Assembly: GCF_023278085.1 (NCBI RefSeq)
Contig: NZ_CP066265.1
Coordinates: 248,001-312,000 of the forward strand
DNA length: 64,000 nt
Direction: 5' to 3'
Origin: Pseudomonas syringae
GTDB lineage: Bacteria > Pseudomonadota > Gammaproteobacteria > Pseudomonadales > Pseudomonadaceae
Shown here piece after piece: positions 9,068-19,551 of the stretch. Under the pieces are notes generated by a model. The model saw only the letters and a list, made by a program, of their open reading frames with translations, had not been told where the DNA came from and made no database searches. How positions within the stretch are numbered: position 1 is the stretch's first letter; each line of letters starts with the position of its first letter. Position numbers and translations under genes: made by a program.

Positions 9068-9880
9068 ATGCCTGAATTACCCGAAGTTGAAACCACCCGC
9101 CGTGGCATTGCGCCGCATCTTGAAGGCCAGCGCGTCAGCCGCGTGATCGTGCGCGATGGCCGCCTGCGCTGGCCGATCCCTGAAGACCTTGATGTGCGCC
9201 TTTCGGGGCAGCGCATTGTGCAGGTCGAGCGGCGCGCCAAGTATTTGTTGATCCAGGCCGAAGTCGGCACCCTGATCAGTCACCTGGGCATGTCCGGCAA
9301 CCTGCGCATGGTTGAAGTCGGCATGCCCGCACTCAAGCATGAGCATGTCGACATCGAGCTGGAATCCGGTCTGGCGCTGCGCTATACCGATCCGCGTCGT
9401 TTTGGCGCGATGCTCTGGAGTCATGATCCGCATAACCATGAACTGCTGATCCGGCTCGGGCCGGAGCCTCTGACCGATCTGTTCGACGGCGAGCGACTTT
9501 ACGAACGCTCGCGTGGCAAGTCGATTGCCGTCAAGCCGTTCATCATGGATAACGCCGTCGTCGTGGGAGTGGGGAATATCTACGCCACCGAAGCGCTGTT
9601 CGCGGCGGGCATCGATCCGCGCCGTGAGGCTAAAGCGATTTCCAGAGCGCGGTATCTGAAACTGGCGATAGAGATCAAACGCATTCTGGCCTATGCCATC
9701 GAGCGTGGCGGCACCACGCTGCGGGATTTCATCGGCGGCGACGGCAAGCCAGGGTATTTTCAGCAGGAGTTGTTCGCCTATGGGCGTGGTGGCCAGCCGT
9801 GCAAGGTCTGTGGGTCAATATTGCGCGAGATCAAGCTGGGCCAGCGTGCCAGCGTCTATTGCCCGAAGTGCCAGCGCTGA
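9068..9880 (+). CDS. mutM: Formamidopyrimidine-DNA glycosylase (Fpg/MutM)
   Basis: Bifunctional DNA glycosylase/AP lyase that removes 8-oxoguanine and formamidopyrimidines. 270 aa, the normal length. The mature N-terminus [13 protein letters not shown] carries the catalytic proline and glutamate; the VERRAKYLL segment carries the conserved lysine (near residue 57). The C-terminal zinc finger is CKVCGS followed by YCPKCQR. Every catalytic element is present. Same strand as the HDOD gene but probably with its own promoter. Confidence 0.97.
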   Translation: MPELPEVETTRRGIAPHLEGQRVSRVIVRDGRLRWPIPEDLDVRLSGQRIVQVERRAKYLLIQAEVGTLISHLGMSGNLRMVEVGMPALKHEHVDIELESGLALRYTDPRRFGAMLWSHDPHNHELLIRLGPEPLTDLFDGERLYERSRGKSIAVKPFIMDNAVVVGVGNIYATEALFAAGIDPRREAKAISRARYLKLAIEIKRILAYAIERGGTTLRDFIGGDGKPGYFQQELFAYGRGGQPCKVCGSILREIKLGQRASVYCPKCQR

Positions 9881-9974
9881 AATAGCGGGACCGTACACCT
9901 TGGGCCACTTGCGTAACCTCCATCCCTGTTTATAGTGATGGCACCTCAATTCGCTACGCCTGAAGGACCACGCC

Positions 9975-10313
9975 ATGAGCCTGTTTCGTATTTTCGCTGC
10001 CACGTTGGCGCTGTTCATAGGCTTGCAGGCGATGCCCGCCATTGCGGGCGACGTCACCGAGGGCAGCGGTGATCCGGTTTATGCCATCCAGAATCCACCG
10101 GCCTACGCCATGATGGGCGACCTGCTGATCGCGCGGCCGTTGTTGATCGCGGCGACGATTATAGGCACTGGGCTATTTGTGATTGCTTCGCCCTTTGCAG
10201 CGGCAGGGGGCAATCTCGGGGCAACGGGCAAGGCACTGGTGGTCGATCCGGGCAAGGCAGCATTTGTGCGCTGTCTGGGTTGCACCGGCGATGGATACGG
10301 TAAACAGCAGTAG
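9975..10313 (+). CDS. Small exported or membrane-anchored protein of unknown function
   Basis: 112 aa. An N-terminal signal peptide is clear ([22 protein letters not shown], likely cleavage after AIA). A second hydrophobic stretch, [24 protein letters not shown] (about residues 55-78), could be a transmembrane helix with glycine-rich content. The C-terminus has a CLGC pair. An AAGGA site precedes the start. Similar small proteins in pseudomonads have been labelled multidrug transporter, but nothing in the sequence supports that. It converges on the ferredoxin gene with 4 bp between the stops. Confidence 0.7.
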   Translation: MSLFRIFAATLALFIGLQAMPAIAGDVTEGSGDPVYAIQNPPAYAMMGDLLIARPLLIAATIIGTGLFVIASPFAAAGGNLGATGKALVVDPGKAAFVRCLGCTGDGYGKQQ

Positions 10314-10317
10314 AGGA

Positions 10318-10632
<315 letters not shown>

Positions 10633-10671
10633 TTAGGCCTCAGGATGCACCTTGACTTGCAATGCCAGTGA

Positions 10672-11205
<534 letters not shown>

Positions 11206-11383
11206 CTACGGGCCAAGCTGCCCGGTATGCACTGAAGGTCGTATTGCGCCGATTATCGGCCATGTTTCGCGCGAAATGCCCTGATTATGGGGGTATCTGA
11301 CATTTTGATATTAATCTGCGCAGCCCCTGATCAGTTTGCAAGTCAGACGCTATGTCGATCTGCCACTGCTGGCCTATCCCGTT

Positions 11384-11399
11384 GCGCAAACGCTTGCGC
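11384..11399. promoter_or_regulatory. Candidate operator upstream of the TetR gene
   Basis: Inverted repeat GCGCAA-ACGC-TTGCGC, ending 42 bp before the TetR start codon. A second perfect palindrome, TTTCGCGCGAAA, lies at 11265-11276 in the same coaD/TetR divergent gap. Position fits an autoregulatory site; there is no direct evidence. Confidence 0.3.
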
Positions 11400-11441
11400 T
11401 AATATCGCCACCATCTCATCAGAAGAGCGGCCCGGCCCAGC

Positions 11442-12104
11442 ATGGCACCTCGTACCAAAACCCGTGAACGAATCGTGCAAACCAGCCTGGAGTTATTCAA
11501 CCAGCAGGGTGAGCGTAGCGTGACCACCAATCATATCGCGGCGCACATGGAAATCTCGCCCGGGAATCTCTATTACCACTTCGCTAACAAGCAGGTGATC
11601 ATTGCCGAGCTGTTCCGCGAATACGAAGTGTTGATAGGCAGCTTTCTGACCTTGCCCTCCGATCGTCCGCCCACCATGCAAGACAAGCGCGATTATTTTC
11701 TGGCGATCATCGACGCCATGTGGCGCTACCGTTTTCTGCATCGTGATCTTGAGCATCTGCTGACATCGGATGCCGAGCTGGCTGCGCGCTATCGGCGCTT
11801 CTCTTATCGCTGTCTGATGCAGGCGATGACCATCTATCGCGGGTTCATCAAGGCGGGCATCCTGCAAATGGATGAGGCGCAGATCGAGTGGACCAGCCTC
11901 AACACCTGGATCGTTCTGACGTCATGGGTGCGGTTTCTGTGTACGAATCGGGAAAATTCCACGCACGTGAACGAAGAAGCCATTCGACGCGGGGTCTATC
12001 AGGTGCTTATGCTCGAATCCAGCTTCGTCGCGCCTGAGGCCCGCGAGGCGTTCGACGCCTTGTGCGCAACGTTTCATGCGCCGCTGCAGAAGATTCTGGA
12101 ATGA
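11442..12104 (+). CDS. TetR/AcrR-family transcriptional regulator
   Basis: 220 aa. The N-terminal helix-turn-helix is plain: RERIVQTSLELFNQQG, then TTNHIAAHMEISPGNLYYHFANKQVIIAELF (about residues 10-60). The GNLYYHF recognition-helix sequence is typical of the family. The C-terminal ligand domain matches a TetR group conserved beside coaD and the rhodanese in pseudomonads. The ligand is not known. It probably represses itself; two inverted repeats lie in the upstream gap. The rhodanese gene follows after 55 bp on the same strand. Confidence 0.88.
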   Translation: MAPRTKTRERIVQTSLELFNQQGERSVTTNHIAAHMEISPGNLYYHFANKQVIIAELFREYEVLIGSFLTLPSDRPPTMQDKRDYFLAIIDAMWRYRFLHRDLEHLLTSDAELAARYRRFSYRCLMQAMTIYRGFIKAGILQMDEAQIEWTSLNTWIVLTSWVRFLCTNRENSTHVNEEAIRRGVYQVLMLESSFVAPEAREAFDALCATFHAPLQKILE

Positions 12105-12159
12105 ATTGACGGGTCGTTCGGCGGCCTGATTATGAGGTTTTCTGTCTCAGGAGTGTGTC

Positions 12160-13017
12160 ATGTCTATCGCGCAACTGATCAGCCCGCGGCAACTGGCCGA
12201 GCGCCAGAAAAGCCCCGGGCTGGTGATTCTGGATTGCCGTTTTGCACTGGAAGACTCTGATTACGGGCAGCGCAGTTATGCTCAGGGGCATATCGAAGGT
12301 GCGTCCTTTGCCGACCTGAAGCGCGACCTCAGCGGGCCAGCCATCAAGGGCAAGACCGGACGTCATCCGTTGCCAGACCCCGACGCCTTGCGGCAATGTT
12401 TTCAAGCGTGGGGTATCAACCCCGACAGCGATGTCGTGCTCTACGACGACGGCCCCGCAATGTTCGCCGCGCGTGCCTGGTGGCTGCTGGCCTGGATGGG
12501 CAAGCGCGATGGGGTGTATCTGCTTGAGGGTGGCTTGAAGGCCTGGCACGCGGCCGGGCTGCCGCTGAGCCTTGACGCGCCGAGCCATACGCCCGGTCAT
12601 TTCAGCGGTGAGCCGGACATGTCCCTGTTGCTGAGCGCGAGTCGGTTGCAGGGTCGTCTCGGGCGTCCGGAAATGACCCTGATCGACGCCCGCGCCGAAG
12701 CCCGGTTTCGCGGCGATGTAGAACCTCTTGACCCCGTGGCCGGCCATATCCCCGGCGCGCAGTGTGCGCCCTGTAGCGACAATCTCGGACCCGACGGGCT
12801 GTTTCTGCCGCCTGAACGGCTCAGGCAGCGGTTTGCCGAGAAACTGCAAGGTCGCCCGCCGGAGAGTCTGGTGGCCTACTGCGGTTCGGGCGTGACGGCC
12901 TGCCTTAACCTGTTTGCCCTGTGCCTGGCCGGTTATCCGCTGGGGACGCTGTATGCCGGCTCGTGGAGTGAGTGGATCACCGACCCGTCCCGGGAAGTTG
13001 CCACCGGCAGCGATTGA
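12160..13017 (+). CDS. Two-domain sulfurtransferase (rhodanese, SseA-like)
   Basis: 285 aa with two rhodanese domains. The C-terminal domain carries the catalytic cysteine C241 in AYCGSGVTA, the CGSGVT loop being the one found in 3-mercaptopyruvate sulfurtransferases. The N-terminal domain has aspartate in the equivalent loop (VVLYDDGPAMFAARAW, about residue 96), so it is structural only. CRFAL and DARAEARFRG are further family segments. The enzyme moves sulfur from thiosulfate or 3-mercaptopyruvate to an acceptor; the true donor cannot be read from sequence. Confidence 0.88.
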   Translation: MSIAQLISPRQLAERQKSPGLVILDCRFALEDSDYGQRSYAQGHIEGASFADLKRDLSGPAIKGKTGRHPLPDPDALRQCFQAWGINPDSDVVLYDDGPAMFAARAWWLLAWMGKRDGVYLLEGGLKAWHAAGLPLSLDAPSHTPGHFSGEPDMSLLLSASRLQGRLGRPEMTLIDARAEARFRGDVEPLDPVAGHIPGAQCAPCSDNLGPDGLFLPPERLRQRFAEKLQGRPPESLVAYCGSGVTACLNLFALCLAGYPLGTLYAGSWSEWITDPSREVATGSD

Positions 13018-13021
13018 TCAG

Positions 13022-14056
13022 CTATTGGCGGGAGCGGGCGTCACGCTCGTGGGCAGCGCTTAGCCATAGCGGAATGCGCCGTTCGAGGTAGTAGGCCGGA
13101 TTACGCAACGAGCCCTCGACGAAGCCGACGTGGCCGCCCTTGGCGTGCAGCTCGAATTCCGTGCAGGGCGACAGCTCGCTTGGTTCGGGCAGGCTGTGGG
13201 GGAAGACGAACGGGTCGTCAGTGGACTGGATAATCAGCGTCGGCGTCTCGATCTGCCCCAGATAGTAACGACTGGACGCTCTGCGGTAGTAATCGGTGGC
13301 ATCCGCGAAGCCGTGCAGTGGCGCGGTTACCCGGCCATCGAAGTCCCAGAACGTGCGCATGTTCTCCAGCGAGCCAAGGGCCGCCAGCTCGGCGAGCCCC
13401 TCGGTCAGCCCCTCATGCTGAAAACGCTGCTGTTTGTCGCGAACGTAGGTGAGCATCGCGCGCATGAAGTGCCGCTGATAGACCCTGGAAAAGCCCTGGC
13501 CAATGCGGTTGGCGCATTCATCGAGCCGAAACGGCACTGACACGGCAACGGCCCCCAGCAGATCGCTGTTCCGGCCCGCTTCACCCAGGTATTTGAGCAG
13601 TACATTGCCGCCCAGTGAATACCCGGCAGCGTAAAGCGGCGCCAGTGGACGCAGGGCTTTCAAGTGAGCGATCACCTCAGCCAGATCCTCGCTGGCCCCC
13701 GAGTGGTAGCTGCGTGACAGCAGGTTTGGCTCGCCCGAGCAGCCCCTCCAGTTCAGCGCAACGCTGGCCCAGCCCTGCGCCGCCATCGCCTTTTGCAGCC
13801 CCGCGACGTACGGCGAGTTTGACGATCCGGTCAGGCCATGCAGCACCAGCACCAGCGGCGCATCGGCCCTGTCAGGCCCATGCCAGTCCATGTCCAGAAA
13901 ATCCCCGTCCTTCAGCCACAACCGCTCGCGAGTCCGCGCCAGCAACGTCGGCTTGCGCAACAGCGGCCCCCAAAGCGTTTGCAGATGCGGGTTGCTCATC
14001 CCGATAGCCGGCGTGAACGGGTTTGCGTGGGACAGGAAGGAGAGGTGTGTAGGCAC
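13022..14056 (-). CDS. YheT-family alpha/beta hydrolase
   Basis: About 344 aa from the GTG at 14056. Family features are FTPAIGMSNPHLQTLWGPLLR at the N-terminus, the oxyanion region LHGLTGSSNSPY, the nucleophile in AAGYSLGGNVLLKYLGE, the acidic residue in QSTDDPFV and the histidine in KGGHVGFVEG. YheT relatives (UPF0017) are esterase-like with uncertain substrates. The frame stays open to 14209, but that extension is made of palindromic-repeat sequence, so the GTG start in front of PTHLSFLSHANPF is preferred. Its stop converges on the rhodanese stop with 4 bp between. Confidence 0.82.
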   Translation of the reverse strand: MPTHLSFLSHANPFTPAIGMSNPHLQTLWGPLLRKPTLLARTRERLWLKDGDFLDMDWHGPDRADAPLVLVLHGLTGSSNSPYVAGLQKAMAAQGWASVALNWRGCSGEPNLLSRSYHSGASEDLAEVIAHLKALRPLAPLYAAGYSLGGNVLLKYLGEAGRNSDLLGAVAVSVPFRLDECANRIGQGFSRVYQRHFMRAMLTYVRDKQQRFQHEGLTEGLAELAALGSLENMRTFWDFDGRVTAPLHGFADATDYYRRASSRYYLGQIETPTLIIQSTDDPFVFPHSLPEPSELSPCTEFELHAKGGHVGFVEGSLRNPAYYLERRIPLWLSAAHERDARSRQ

Positions 14057-14149
14057 GTGCTTGCTCAACGATCGATTCAAGGGCTGATGCCTTACGGTGC
14101 CATTAAGTGGGCCGGGATGTAAGTAGCCTTGGCGACGTCGTTCCGAACA

Positions 14150-14335
14150 GGAATGCACTTCGTGACGCTCGCCGCCGCAAAAGAGGACGCGGAGCGTCCG
14201 GAACGGCATGACGACGCGGAGCGTCGCACGATAGTTGATCGTTCCCTACGCTCTGCGTGGGAATGCCGTTCACGACGCTCTGCGTCGCAAGAGGACATGG
14301 AGTGGCCAACGGAGTGATTGGCACGGTAGTCGTGA
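14150..14335. repeat. Composite palindromic repeat block
   Basis: Contains GGACGC-GGA-GCGTCC, GACGC-GGA-GCGTC, TACGCTCTGCGT and GACGCTCTGCGTC hairpins and the ACGATAG linker seen in the larger arrays. It occupies most of the 297-bp gap between yheT and rsmD, both on the minus strand. Confidence 0.75.
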
Positions 14336-14353
14336 GAAGTCTGTGCGCCTTTT

Positions 14354-14938
14354 TTACCCCCGCTGCCACAACGCGTAATAAACCTGCCCCGCCTTCTTCT
14401 CGCGATGCAAGCGCCAGCTGCCGGGCAGGCCGAGGGTCGACGGTGGTGTCTCGCTCTCGGTGTAGACCCAGGCGTTGTCTGCCAGCCAGCCGCGGGTTTC
14501 CAGCAGGTTGCAGGCGGATGCCAGCAAGCCCTGATGGAAGGGCGGGTCGAGGAAGACCAAGTCGAAAGGCGTTGCCACGGATGTTTCCAGGTGGCGCAGG
14601 GCGTCGGTCTGGGAAACCTGGCCAGTGGTGCAATTCAGCGCGTTGAGGTTCTGGCGCAGGCTGGCGATGGCAGCGGCGTTGCTGTCCAGTGCCAGGCCCA
14701 TGCTGGCACCCCGCGACAGGGCCTCGAAAAACAGTGCGCCGCTGCCGGTGAAGACATCCAGTACCCTGGCGCCGGCAATATACGGCGCCAGCCAGTTGAA
14801 CAGGGTTTCGCGCACGCGATCCGGCGTCGGACGCAGGCCGGGGGCGTCCGGGAACGTCAGGCGGCGGCTGCCCCATTCTCCCCCGATGATACGAAGCTGA
14901 CCCAGGCCGTTATGGCCCTTCGGACGTGGATTGGCCAT
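14354..14938 (-). CDS. rsmD: 16S rRNA (guanine966-N2)-methyltransferase
   Basis: 194 aa. Methylates G966 of 16S rRNA using SAM. SAM-binding motif DVFTGSGAL at residues 61-69 and catalytic motif DPPF at residues 131-134; the RIIGGEWGSRRL opening is characteristic of RsmD. Its start codon shares one base with the stop of the upstream M16 gene (TGATG), so its translation is coupled to the peptidase pair. Confidence 0.95.
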   Translation of the reverse strand: MANPRPKGHNGLGQLRIIGGEWGSRRLTFPDAPGLRPTPDRVRETLFNWLAPYIAGARVLDVFTGSGALFFEALSRGASMGLALDSNAAAIASLRQNLNALNCTTGQVSQTDALRHLETSVATPFDLVFLDPPFHQGLLASACNLLETRGWLADNAWVYTESETPPSTLGLPGSWRLHREKKAGQVYYALWQRG

Positions 14939-16449
14939 CAGTGTTCCGGGACCCCTACAGGTTGGCGAGTGGGTGTGTCAGTCGGTGCAGGCAATGGCTT
15001 CTGCGCGACAGTCGGGCCGACCGTAACGATCACCATCTTGTCGGCGCTCAAATGCTTGCTCATTGCCGCCTTGACCTGTTCGACCGTCACGCTCTGGGCA
15101 GCGGCCATGTAGTCTTCCAGGTACGTCAGCGGCAGATCGTAGAAGCCGATGGCACCCAACTGGCCGACGATTGCCGAGTTACTGGCGGCGGTGAGCGGGA
15201 AGCTGCCGGTCAGTTCGCGTTTCACGTCATCGAGCTCTTTCTGGGTCGGACCGTTGGCAAGGAAGTCGCGGACGATGTCCTGCACTAGTTTGAGCGTGTT
15301 CTCACTCATCTCGGCACGGGTTTGCAGGCCGATCATGAAGGGCCCAGCCACTTGCATGGCGGTAAAACCGGACGACACGCCGTAGGTCAGGCCGCGTTTT
15401 TCACGCACCTCGGTCATCAGTCGGCTGCCGAAGCCGCCACCGCCGAGTACCGAGTTGCCGACGGTCAGAGCCGCGTAATCCGGATCGTTACGGTCGACGC
15501 CCAGTTGCGCGAGCATCAGGTGGGTCTGATTGGAAGCAAACTCGATGTGCGTCGGGCCGGCCTTGGGTTCGACCGGAGCGGGGACCTTGGCCAGCGCCGG
15601 GCCTTTTGGCAGCGAGGCGGAAACCTGCGCGGCAATGGCTTGCGCCTCGTCCCGCGACAGGTCACCGACCAGGGCGATCACCGCATTGCCAGCCGCATAG
15701 CCCTTGGCGTGGAAAGCCTTGAGCTGAGCAAGCGTAATGGCATTGATGCTTTTGACATCACCTTCGCTCGGGTGAGCGTAGGGATGATCACCGTACAGGC
15801 GCTTGAACAGTTCATTGGTGCCGATAGCGGCCGGGCTCTGCTTCTGGCTTTCGAGGCTGTCGATCAACTGGTTCTTGATGCGCGCCAGCGAGTCGGCCGG
15901 AAAGGTAGGCTTGCCCACCACCTCGCCGAACAGCTTCAAGGCCGGATCACGCTTGTCGACCGCGCTCAGGCTGCGCAGCGAGGCAACGGCCATGTCGCGG
16001 TAGGAACCGTTGCCGAAGTCTGCGCCCAGGCCTTCGAAGCCTTGAGCAATGGCGCTGACATCCTTACCTTTCACTCCTTCATTGAGCATGGCGTTGGTGA
16101 GCAGGGCGATACCCGGTGATTTCTGGTCCTGGCTGCTGCCAGCGGCAAAGATCAGGCGCATATCGAACATCGGCAGCTCGCGCGACTCGACGAACAGGAC
16201 CTTGGCGCCTTCGGCAGTCTTCCAGGTCTGGATATTCAGCGCGCGGCGGGCCGGTGCCTTGCCATCCAGCTCCTTCAAGGTTTGCAGGTTGCTGCCCAGT
16301 GCCGGTGTGGTTTGAGCGGCCTGGGTTGTCTGGGTGGGCTCGGCAACAGCGGCGTTATCGGCCAGCACCGGCTGGGCGACAAAGGCGCCGAGCGAACCGG
16401 CCAGGATCAGGCCGAGCAGCGCATGACGTGAAGCATTGCGCTTGATCAT
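14938..16449 (-). CDS. M16-family peptidase-like protein, non-catalytic subunit
   Basis: 503 aa. N-terminal signal peptide (LLGLILAGSLGAFVAQPVLA) implies a periplasmic location. It has the M16 (pitrilysin/insulinase) fold markers LLTNAMLNEGVKGKD and GGGGFGSRLMTEVREKRGLTYGVSS, but no HxxEH zinc motif where the active subunit has one. This is typical of the second gene of paired M16 peptidases, which form heterodimers. It overlaps the catalytic subunit gene by 4 bp and rsmD by 1 bp. Substrate unknown; oligopeptide degradation is the family role. Confidence 0.88.
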   Translation of the reverse strand: MIKRNASRHALLGLILAGSLGAFVAQPVLADNAAVAEPTQTTQAAQTTPALGSNLQTLKELDGKAPARRALNIQTWKTAEGAKVLFVESRELPMFDMRLIFAAGSSQDQKSPGIALLTNAMLNEGVKGKDVSAIAQGFEGLGADFGNGSYRDMAVASLRSLSAVDKRDPALKLFGEVVGKPTFPADSLARIKNQLIDSLESQKQSPAAIGTNELFKRLYGDHPYAHPSEGDVKSINAITLAQLKAFHAKGYAAGNAVIALVGDLSRDEAQAIAAQVSASLPKGPALAKVPAPVEPKAGPTHIEFASNQTHLMLAQLGVDRNDPDYAALTVGNSVLGGGGFGSRLMTEVREKRGLTYGVSSGFTAMQVAGPFMIGLQTRAEMSENTLKLVQDIVRDFLANGPTQKELDDVKRELTGSFPLTAASNSAIVGQLGAIGFYDLPLTYLEDYMAAAQSVTVEQVKAAMSKHLSADKMVIVTVGPTVAQKPLPAPTDTPTRQPVGVPEH

Positions 16450-17798
16450 TTGGCTTTCTCCTCAGGCAGAACGTGCGCAACGCTGAGGCGCTCACGGGTG
16501 AAATAGGTATTGGCAGCTTTCTGAATGTCCTGCGGCGTCACGCTTTGCAGCGCCTCGAGTTCGTTGTCCATCAGCTTCCAGGACAGGCCGACGGTTTCCA
16601 GCTCGCCGATCATGGTCGCCTGGCTGGTGATTGAATCACGTTCGTACACCACGCCAGCGATGACTTGAGCCCTTACACGCTCCAGCTCTTCGGCGGACGG
16701 AGCCTTGGTTTTCAAGTCATTGAGCAGGCGCCAGATCCCGGCTTCGACATCGGCCAGCGTCTTCTTCTTTTGCGTATTCGGCGTGGCACTGATCATGAAC
16801 AGGCTGTCACCACGGGCAAAGGCGTCATAACGCGACGATGCACCGGAGACCAACTCTTCGCCACGCTCCAGTCGTGCCGGGATGCGCGCGCTGTAGCCAC
16901 CGTCGAGCAGGGCGGCGATCAGGCGCAGGGCGTTGGCCGAACGTGGATCTTCAGCCGTGGCGACGCTTGGCACGTTGAAGCCGTAAATCAGGCTCGGCAG
17001 CTGAGTTTTGACGTGCAGGGTAATCTTGCGCTCGCCAGGTTCGGCCAGTTCAAGCGGTTTTTTCGAAGGCGGCACGTCGCGACGCGGGATCGGCCCGAAG
17101 AAGCGCTCTGCCAGCGCCTTGACCTCATCCGGCTGCACGTCACCGACCACCACCAGCGTGGCGTTGTTCGGGGTGTACCAGGACTCGTACCAGTGGCGCA
17201 GTTCCTCGACTTTCATGCGTTCCAGGTCTGCCATCCAGCCAATGGTTGGCGTGTGATAGCCGCTGGCCGGGTAAGCCATCGCCTTGAAGCGCTCGAACGC
17301 CTTGCCCATCGGCTTGTCATCGGTGCGCAGGCGGCGTTCTTCCTTGATGACTTCGATCTCGCGACTGAATTCGTCAGGCGGCAGTTTCAGCGTCGCCATG
17401 CGATCGGCTTCCAGCTCCAGCGCCACGCTCAGGCGGTCACGGGCCAGCACTTGATAGTAGGCGGTGTAGTCATCACTGGTGAAGGCATTCTCTTCAGCAC
17501 CCAGATCGCGCAGAATCAGCGAGGATTCTCCCGGCCCGGTCTTGCTGCTGCCTTTGAACATCATGTGTTCTAGCGCGTGGGACAGACCGGTCTGGCCCGG
17601 TGTCTCGTAGCTGGAGCCGACCTTGTACCAGATCTGGGAAACCACCACAGGAGCGCGGTGGTCTTCACGGACAACGACCTTCAGGCCGTTGTCGAGGGTG
17701 AATTCGTGGGTTGGTTGCGGGTCAGCAGCCAATGCAGTCAAAGGCAGACAAACTGTGCTGAGCAGCAGGCCTGCGGCGCGGCGGGCTAGAGCATTCAT
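16446..17798 (-). CDS. M16-family zinc peptidase, catalytic subunit
   Basis: 450 aa with signal peptide (AAGLLLSTVCLPLTALAAD). The inverted zinc motif HALEH is at residues 74-78 and a downstream glutamate in LELEADRM is the likely third ligand. The C-terminal half shows the GGYSARIPARLERGEELV segment of the family. Predicted to act in the periplasm with the product of the next gene, with which it overlaps by ATGA. Divergent from ftsY across a 256-bp gap. Confidence 0.92.
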   Translation of the reverse strand: MNALARRAAGLLLSTVCLPLTALAADPQPTHEFTLDNGLKVVVREDHRAPVVVSQIWYKVGSSYETPGQTGLSHALEHMMFKGSSKTGPGESSLILRDLGAEENAFTSDDYTAYYQVLARDRLSVALELEADRMATLKLPPDEFSREIEVIKEERRLRTDDKPMGKAFERFKAMAYPASGYHTPTIGWMADLERMKVEELRHWYESWYTPNNATLVVVGDVQPDEVKALAERFFGPIPRRDVPPSKKPLELAEPGERKITLHVKTQLPSLIYGFNVPSVATAEDPRSANALRLIAALLDGGYSARIPARLERGEELVSGASSRYDAFARGDSLFMISATPNTQKKKTLADVEAGIWRLLNDLKTKAPSAEELERVRAQVIAGVVYERDSITSQATMIGELETVGLSWKLMDNELEALQSVTPQDIQKAANTYFTRERLSVAHVLPEEKAK

Positions 17799-18054
17799 TC
17801 GTAGTTCGAACCTGTAGGACGGCCCGCGTGAACTTAGCGTCGGCGGGCGCGGGGGTGTTAGGATACTGATCCGTTTGCTTCAGAGACAGCCTTCACTGGC
17901 CGATTGCGAGTGAAATCTGTCTGAAACGCAGGTAAAGGTAGCTGCACAAGCGGCCGTTGAGTGAACAAGAAGTCCTAAACGCAGTCTGTTTTGCATGTCA
18001 GAATTTTTCCGGGTCGCCCTCTGGCGTCCCGCAACCTTGAGATAGCCGTCCTCC

Positions 18055-19551
18055 ATGTTTGGTTCCAACGACGACAAGAAGACCCCAGCTGCGGCTGGAG
18101 AGAAGAAAGGCCTGTTCGGATGGCTGCGCAAGAAGCCGCAGGAAGCCGAGCCAACGCCACCCGAATCGACCCCGACGCAGCCAGACCCGATTGTCGAAAC
18201 GACGTCGCAGGTTGAGTCTCCTGTCGCCTCGCAGTCAGTGCCGGAAGCGATAACCAAAGCCGCTCCTGCGCCGCAGACGCCTGTGGAGCCGGGTGCCCCG
18301 TCGCCACAGCCGTGGTTGACCTTGCCGGTAGCGGAAGAGCCGGTGGCGCTGAGTGATGACCGTGCGCCGCATGTCACACCGGTGATCCCGGAGCAGAGCC
18401 ATTTTTACAAAAGCCCTGAGCCGCAAGTGGCTGAACTGGTCGAGGCCGCGCCAGTCATTGCCGAGCCTGTAGCCGACATTGCGCCGATCAGCGTTGCAGC
18501 ACCGGAAACAGCTCGACCAGAACCCGTCCAGCCAGCAGCTTTGGCAGTGCCGCCCGTTCAGGAAACCACTCCTGTTCCCGCGCCCGTTCCTGCCCCGGTA
18601 CAAGAGCCTGAAAGCGCCAAGGTCGGCTTCTTTGCCCGCCTCAAGCAAGGGCTGTCGAAAACCAGCGCCAGTATTGGCGAAGGCATGGCAAGCCTGTTTC
18701 TGGGCAAGAAAGCCATCGATGATGACCTGCTGGAAGAAATCGAAACCCGCCTGTTAACGGCAGATGTCGGTGTCGAGGCCACTTCGGTCATCATTCAGAG
18801 CCTGACCCAGAAAGTCGCCCGCAAGCAGCTGACCGACGCTCAGGCGTTGTACACCTCGTTGCAGGGTGAGCTGGCCGCGATGCTCAAGCCTGTCGAGCAG
18901 CCATTGGTGATCAAGGCCGAACAGAAGCCGTTCGTGATTCTGGTGGTGGGCGTCAATGGCGCGGGCAAGACCACGACCATTGGCAAGCTGGCCAAGAAGC
19001 TGCAGCTGGAAGGCAAGAAAGTCATGCTTGCGGCCGGCGATACATTCCGCGCCGCCGCAGTAGAGCAATTGCAGGTGTGGGGTGAGCGTAACCATATTCC
19101 GGTGATTGCCCAGCACACCGGCGCCGACTCTGCTTCGGTCATCTTCGATGCCGTTCAGGCTGCCAAGGCGCGCGGCATTGACGTATTGATCGCTGATACG
19201 GCCGGTCGTCTGCACACCAAGGACAACCTGATGGAGGAATTGAAGAAGGTACGCCGCGTTATCGGCAAGCTGGACGCCGATGCTCCTCATGAAGTGCTGC
19301 TGGTGCTTGATGCAGGCACTGGCCAGAACGCAATCAATCAGGCCAAGCAATTCAACCAGACCGTCACCCTGACCGGGCTGGCGCTCACCAAACTGGATGG
19401 CACGGCCAAGGGCGGTGTGATTTTTGCTCTGGCCAAGCAGTTCGGCCTGCCTATTCGTTATATCGGTGTGGGAGAAGGGATCGACGATCTGCGGACCTTC
19501 GAAGCCGAACCCTTTGTTCAGGCTCTGTTTGCGGAGCGGGAGCGTCCATGA
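18055..19551 (+). CDS. ftsY: Signal recognition particle receptor FtsY
   Basis: SRP receptor GTPase that delivers ribosome-nascent chains to the inner membrane translocon. 498 aa. A long acidic, proline- and alanine-rich A domain occupies roughly the first 190 residues and is low complexity. The NG domain follows, with GVNGAGKTTTIGKLAKKL (about residue 299), DTAGRL and TKLDGTAKGG. The N-terminal KKGLFGWLRKKP resembles membrane-binding helices of other FtsY. First gene of ftsY-ftsE-ftsX, overlapping ftsE by 4 bp. Confidence 0.97.
   Translation: MFGSNDDKKTPAAAGEKKGLFGWLRKKPQEAEPTPPESTPTQPDPIVETTSQVESPVASQSVPEAITKAAPAPQTPVEPGAPSPQPWLTLPVAEEPVALSDDRAPHVTPVIPEQSHFYKSPEPQVAELVEAAPVIAEPVADIAPISVAAPETARPEPVQPAALAVPPVQETTPVPAPVPAPVQEPESAKVGFFARLKQGLSKTSASIGEGMASLFLGKKAIDDDLLEEIETRLLTADVGVEATSVIIQSLTQKVARKQLTDAQALYTSLQGELAAMLKPVEQPLVIKAEQKPFVILVVGVNGAGKTTTIGKLAKKLQLEGKKVMLAAGDTFRAAAVEQLQVWGERNHIPVIAQHTGADSASVIFDAVQAAKARGIDVLIADTAGRLHTKDNLMEELKKVRRVIGKLDADAPHEVLLVLDAGTGQNAINQAKQFNQTVTLTGLALTKLDGTAKGGVIFALAKQFGLPIRYIGVGEGIDDLRTFEAEPFVQALFAERERP

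Noticed and set aside
14057..14209. Longer N-terminus for the YheT hydrolase
   Set aside because: The extension is made of repeat-derived sequence; family similarity begins at PTHLSFLSHANPF.
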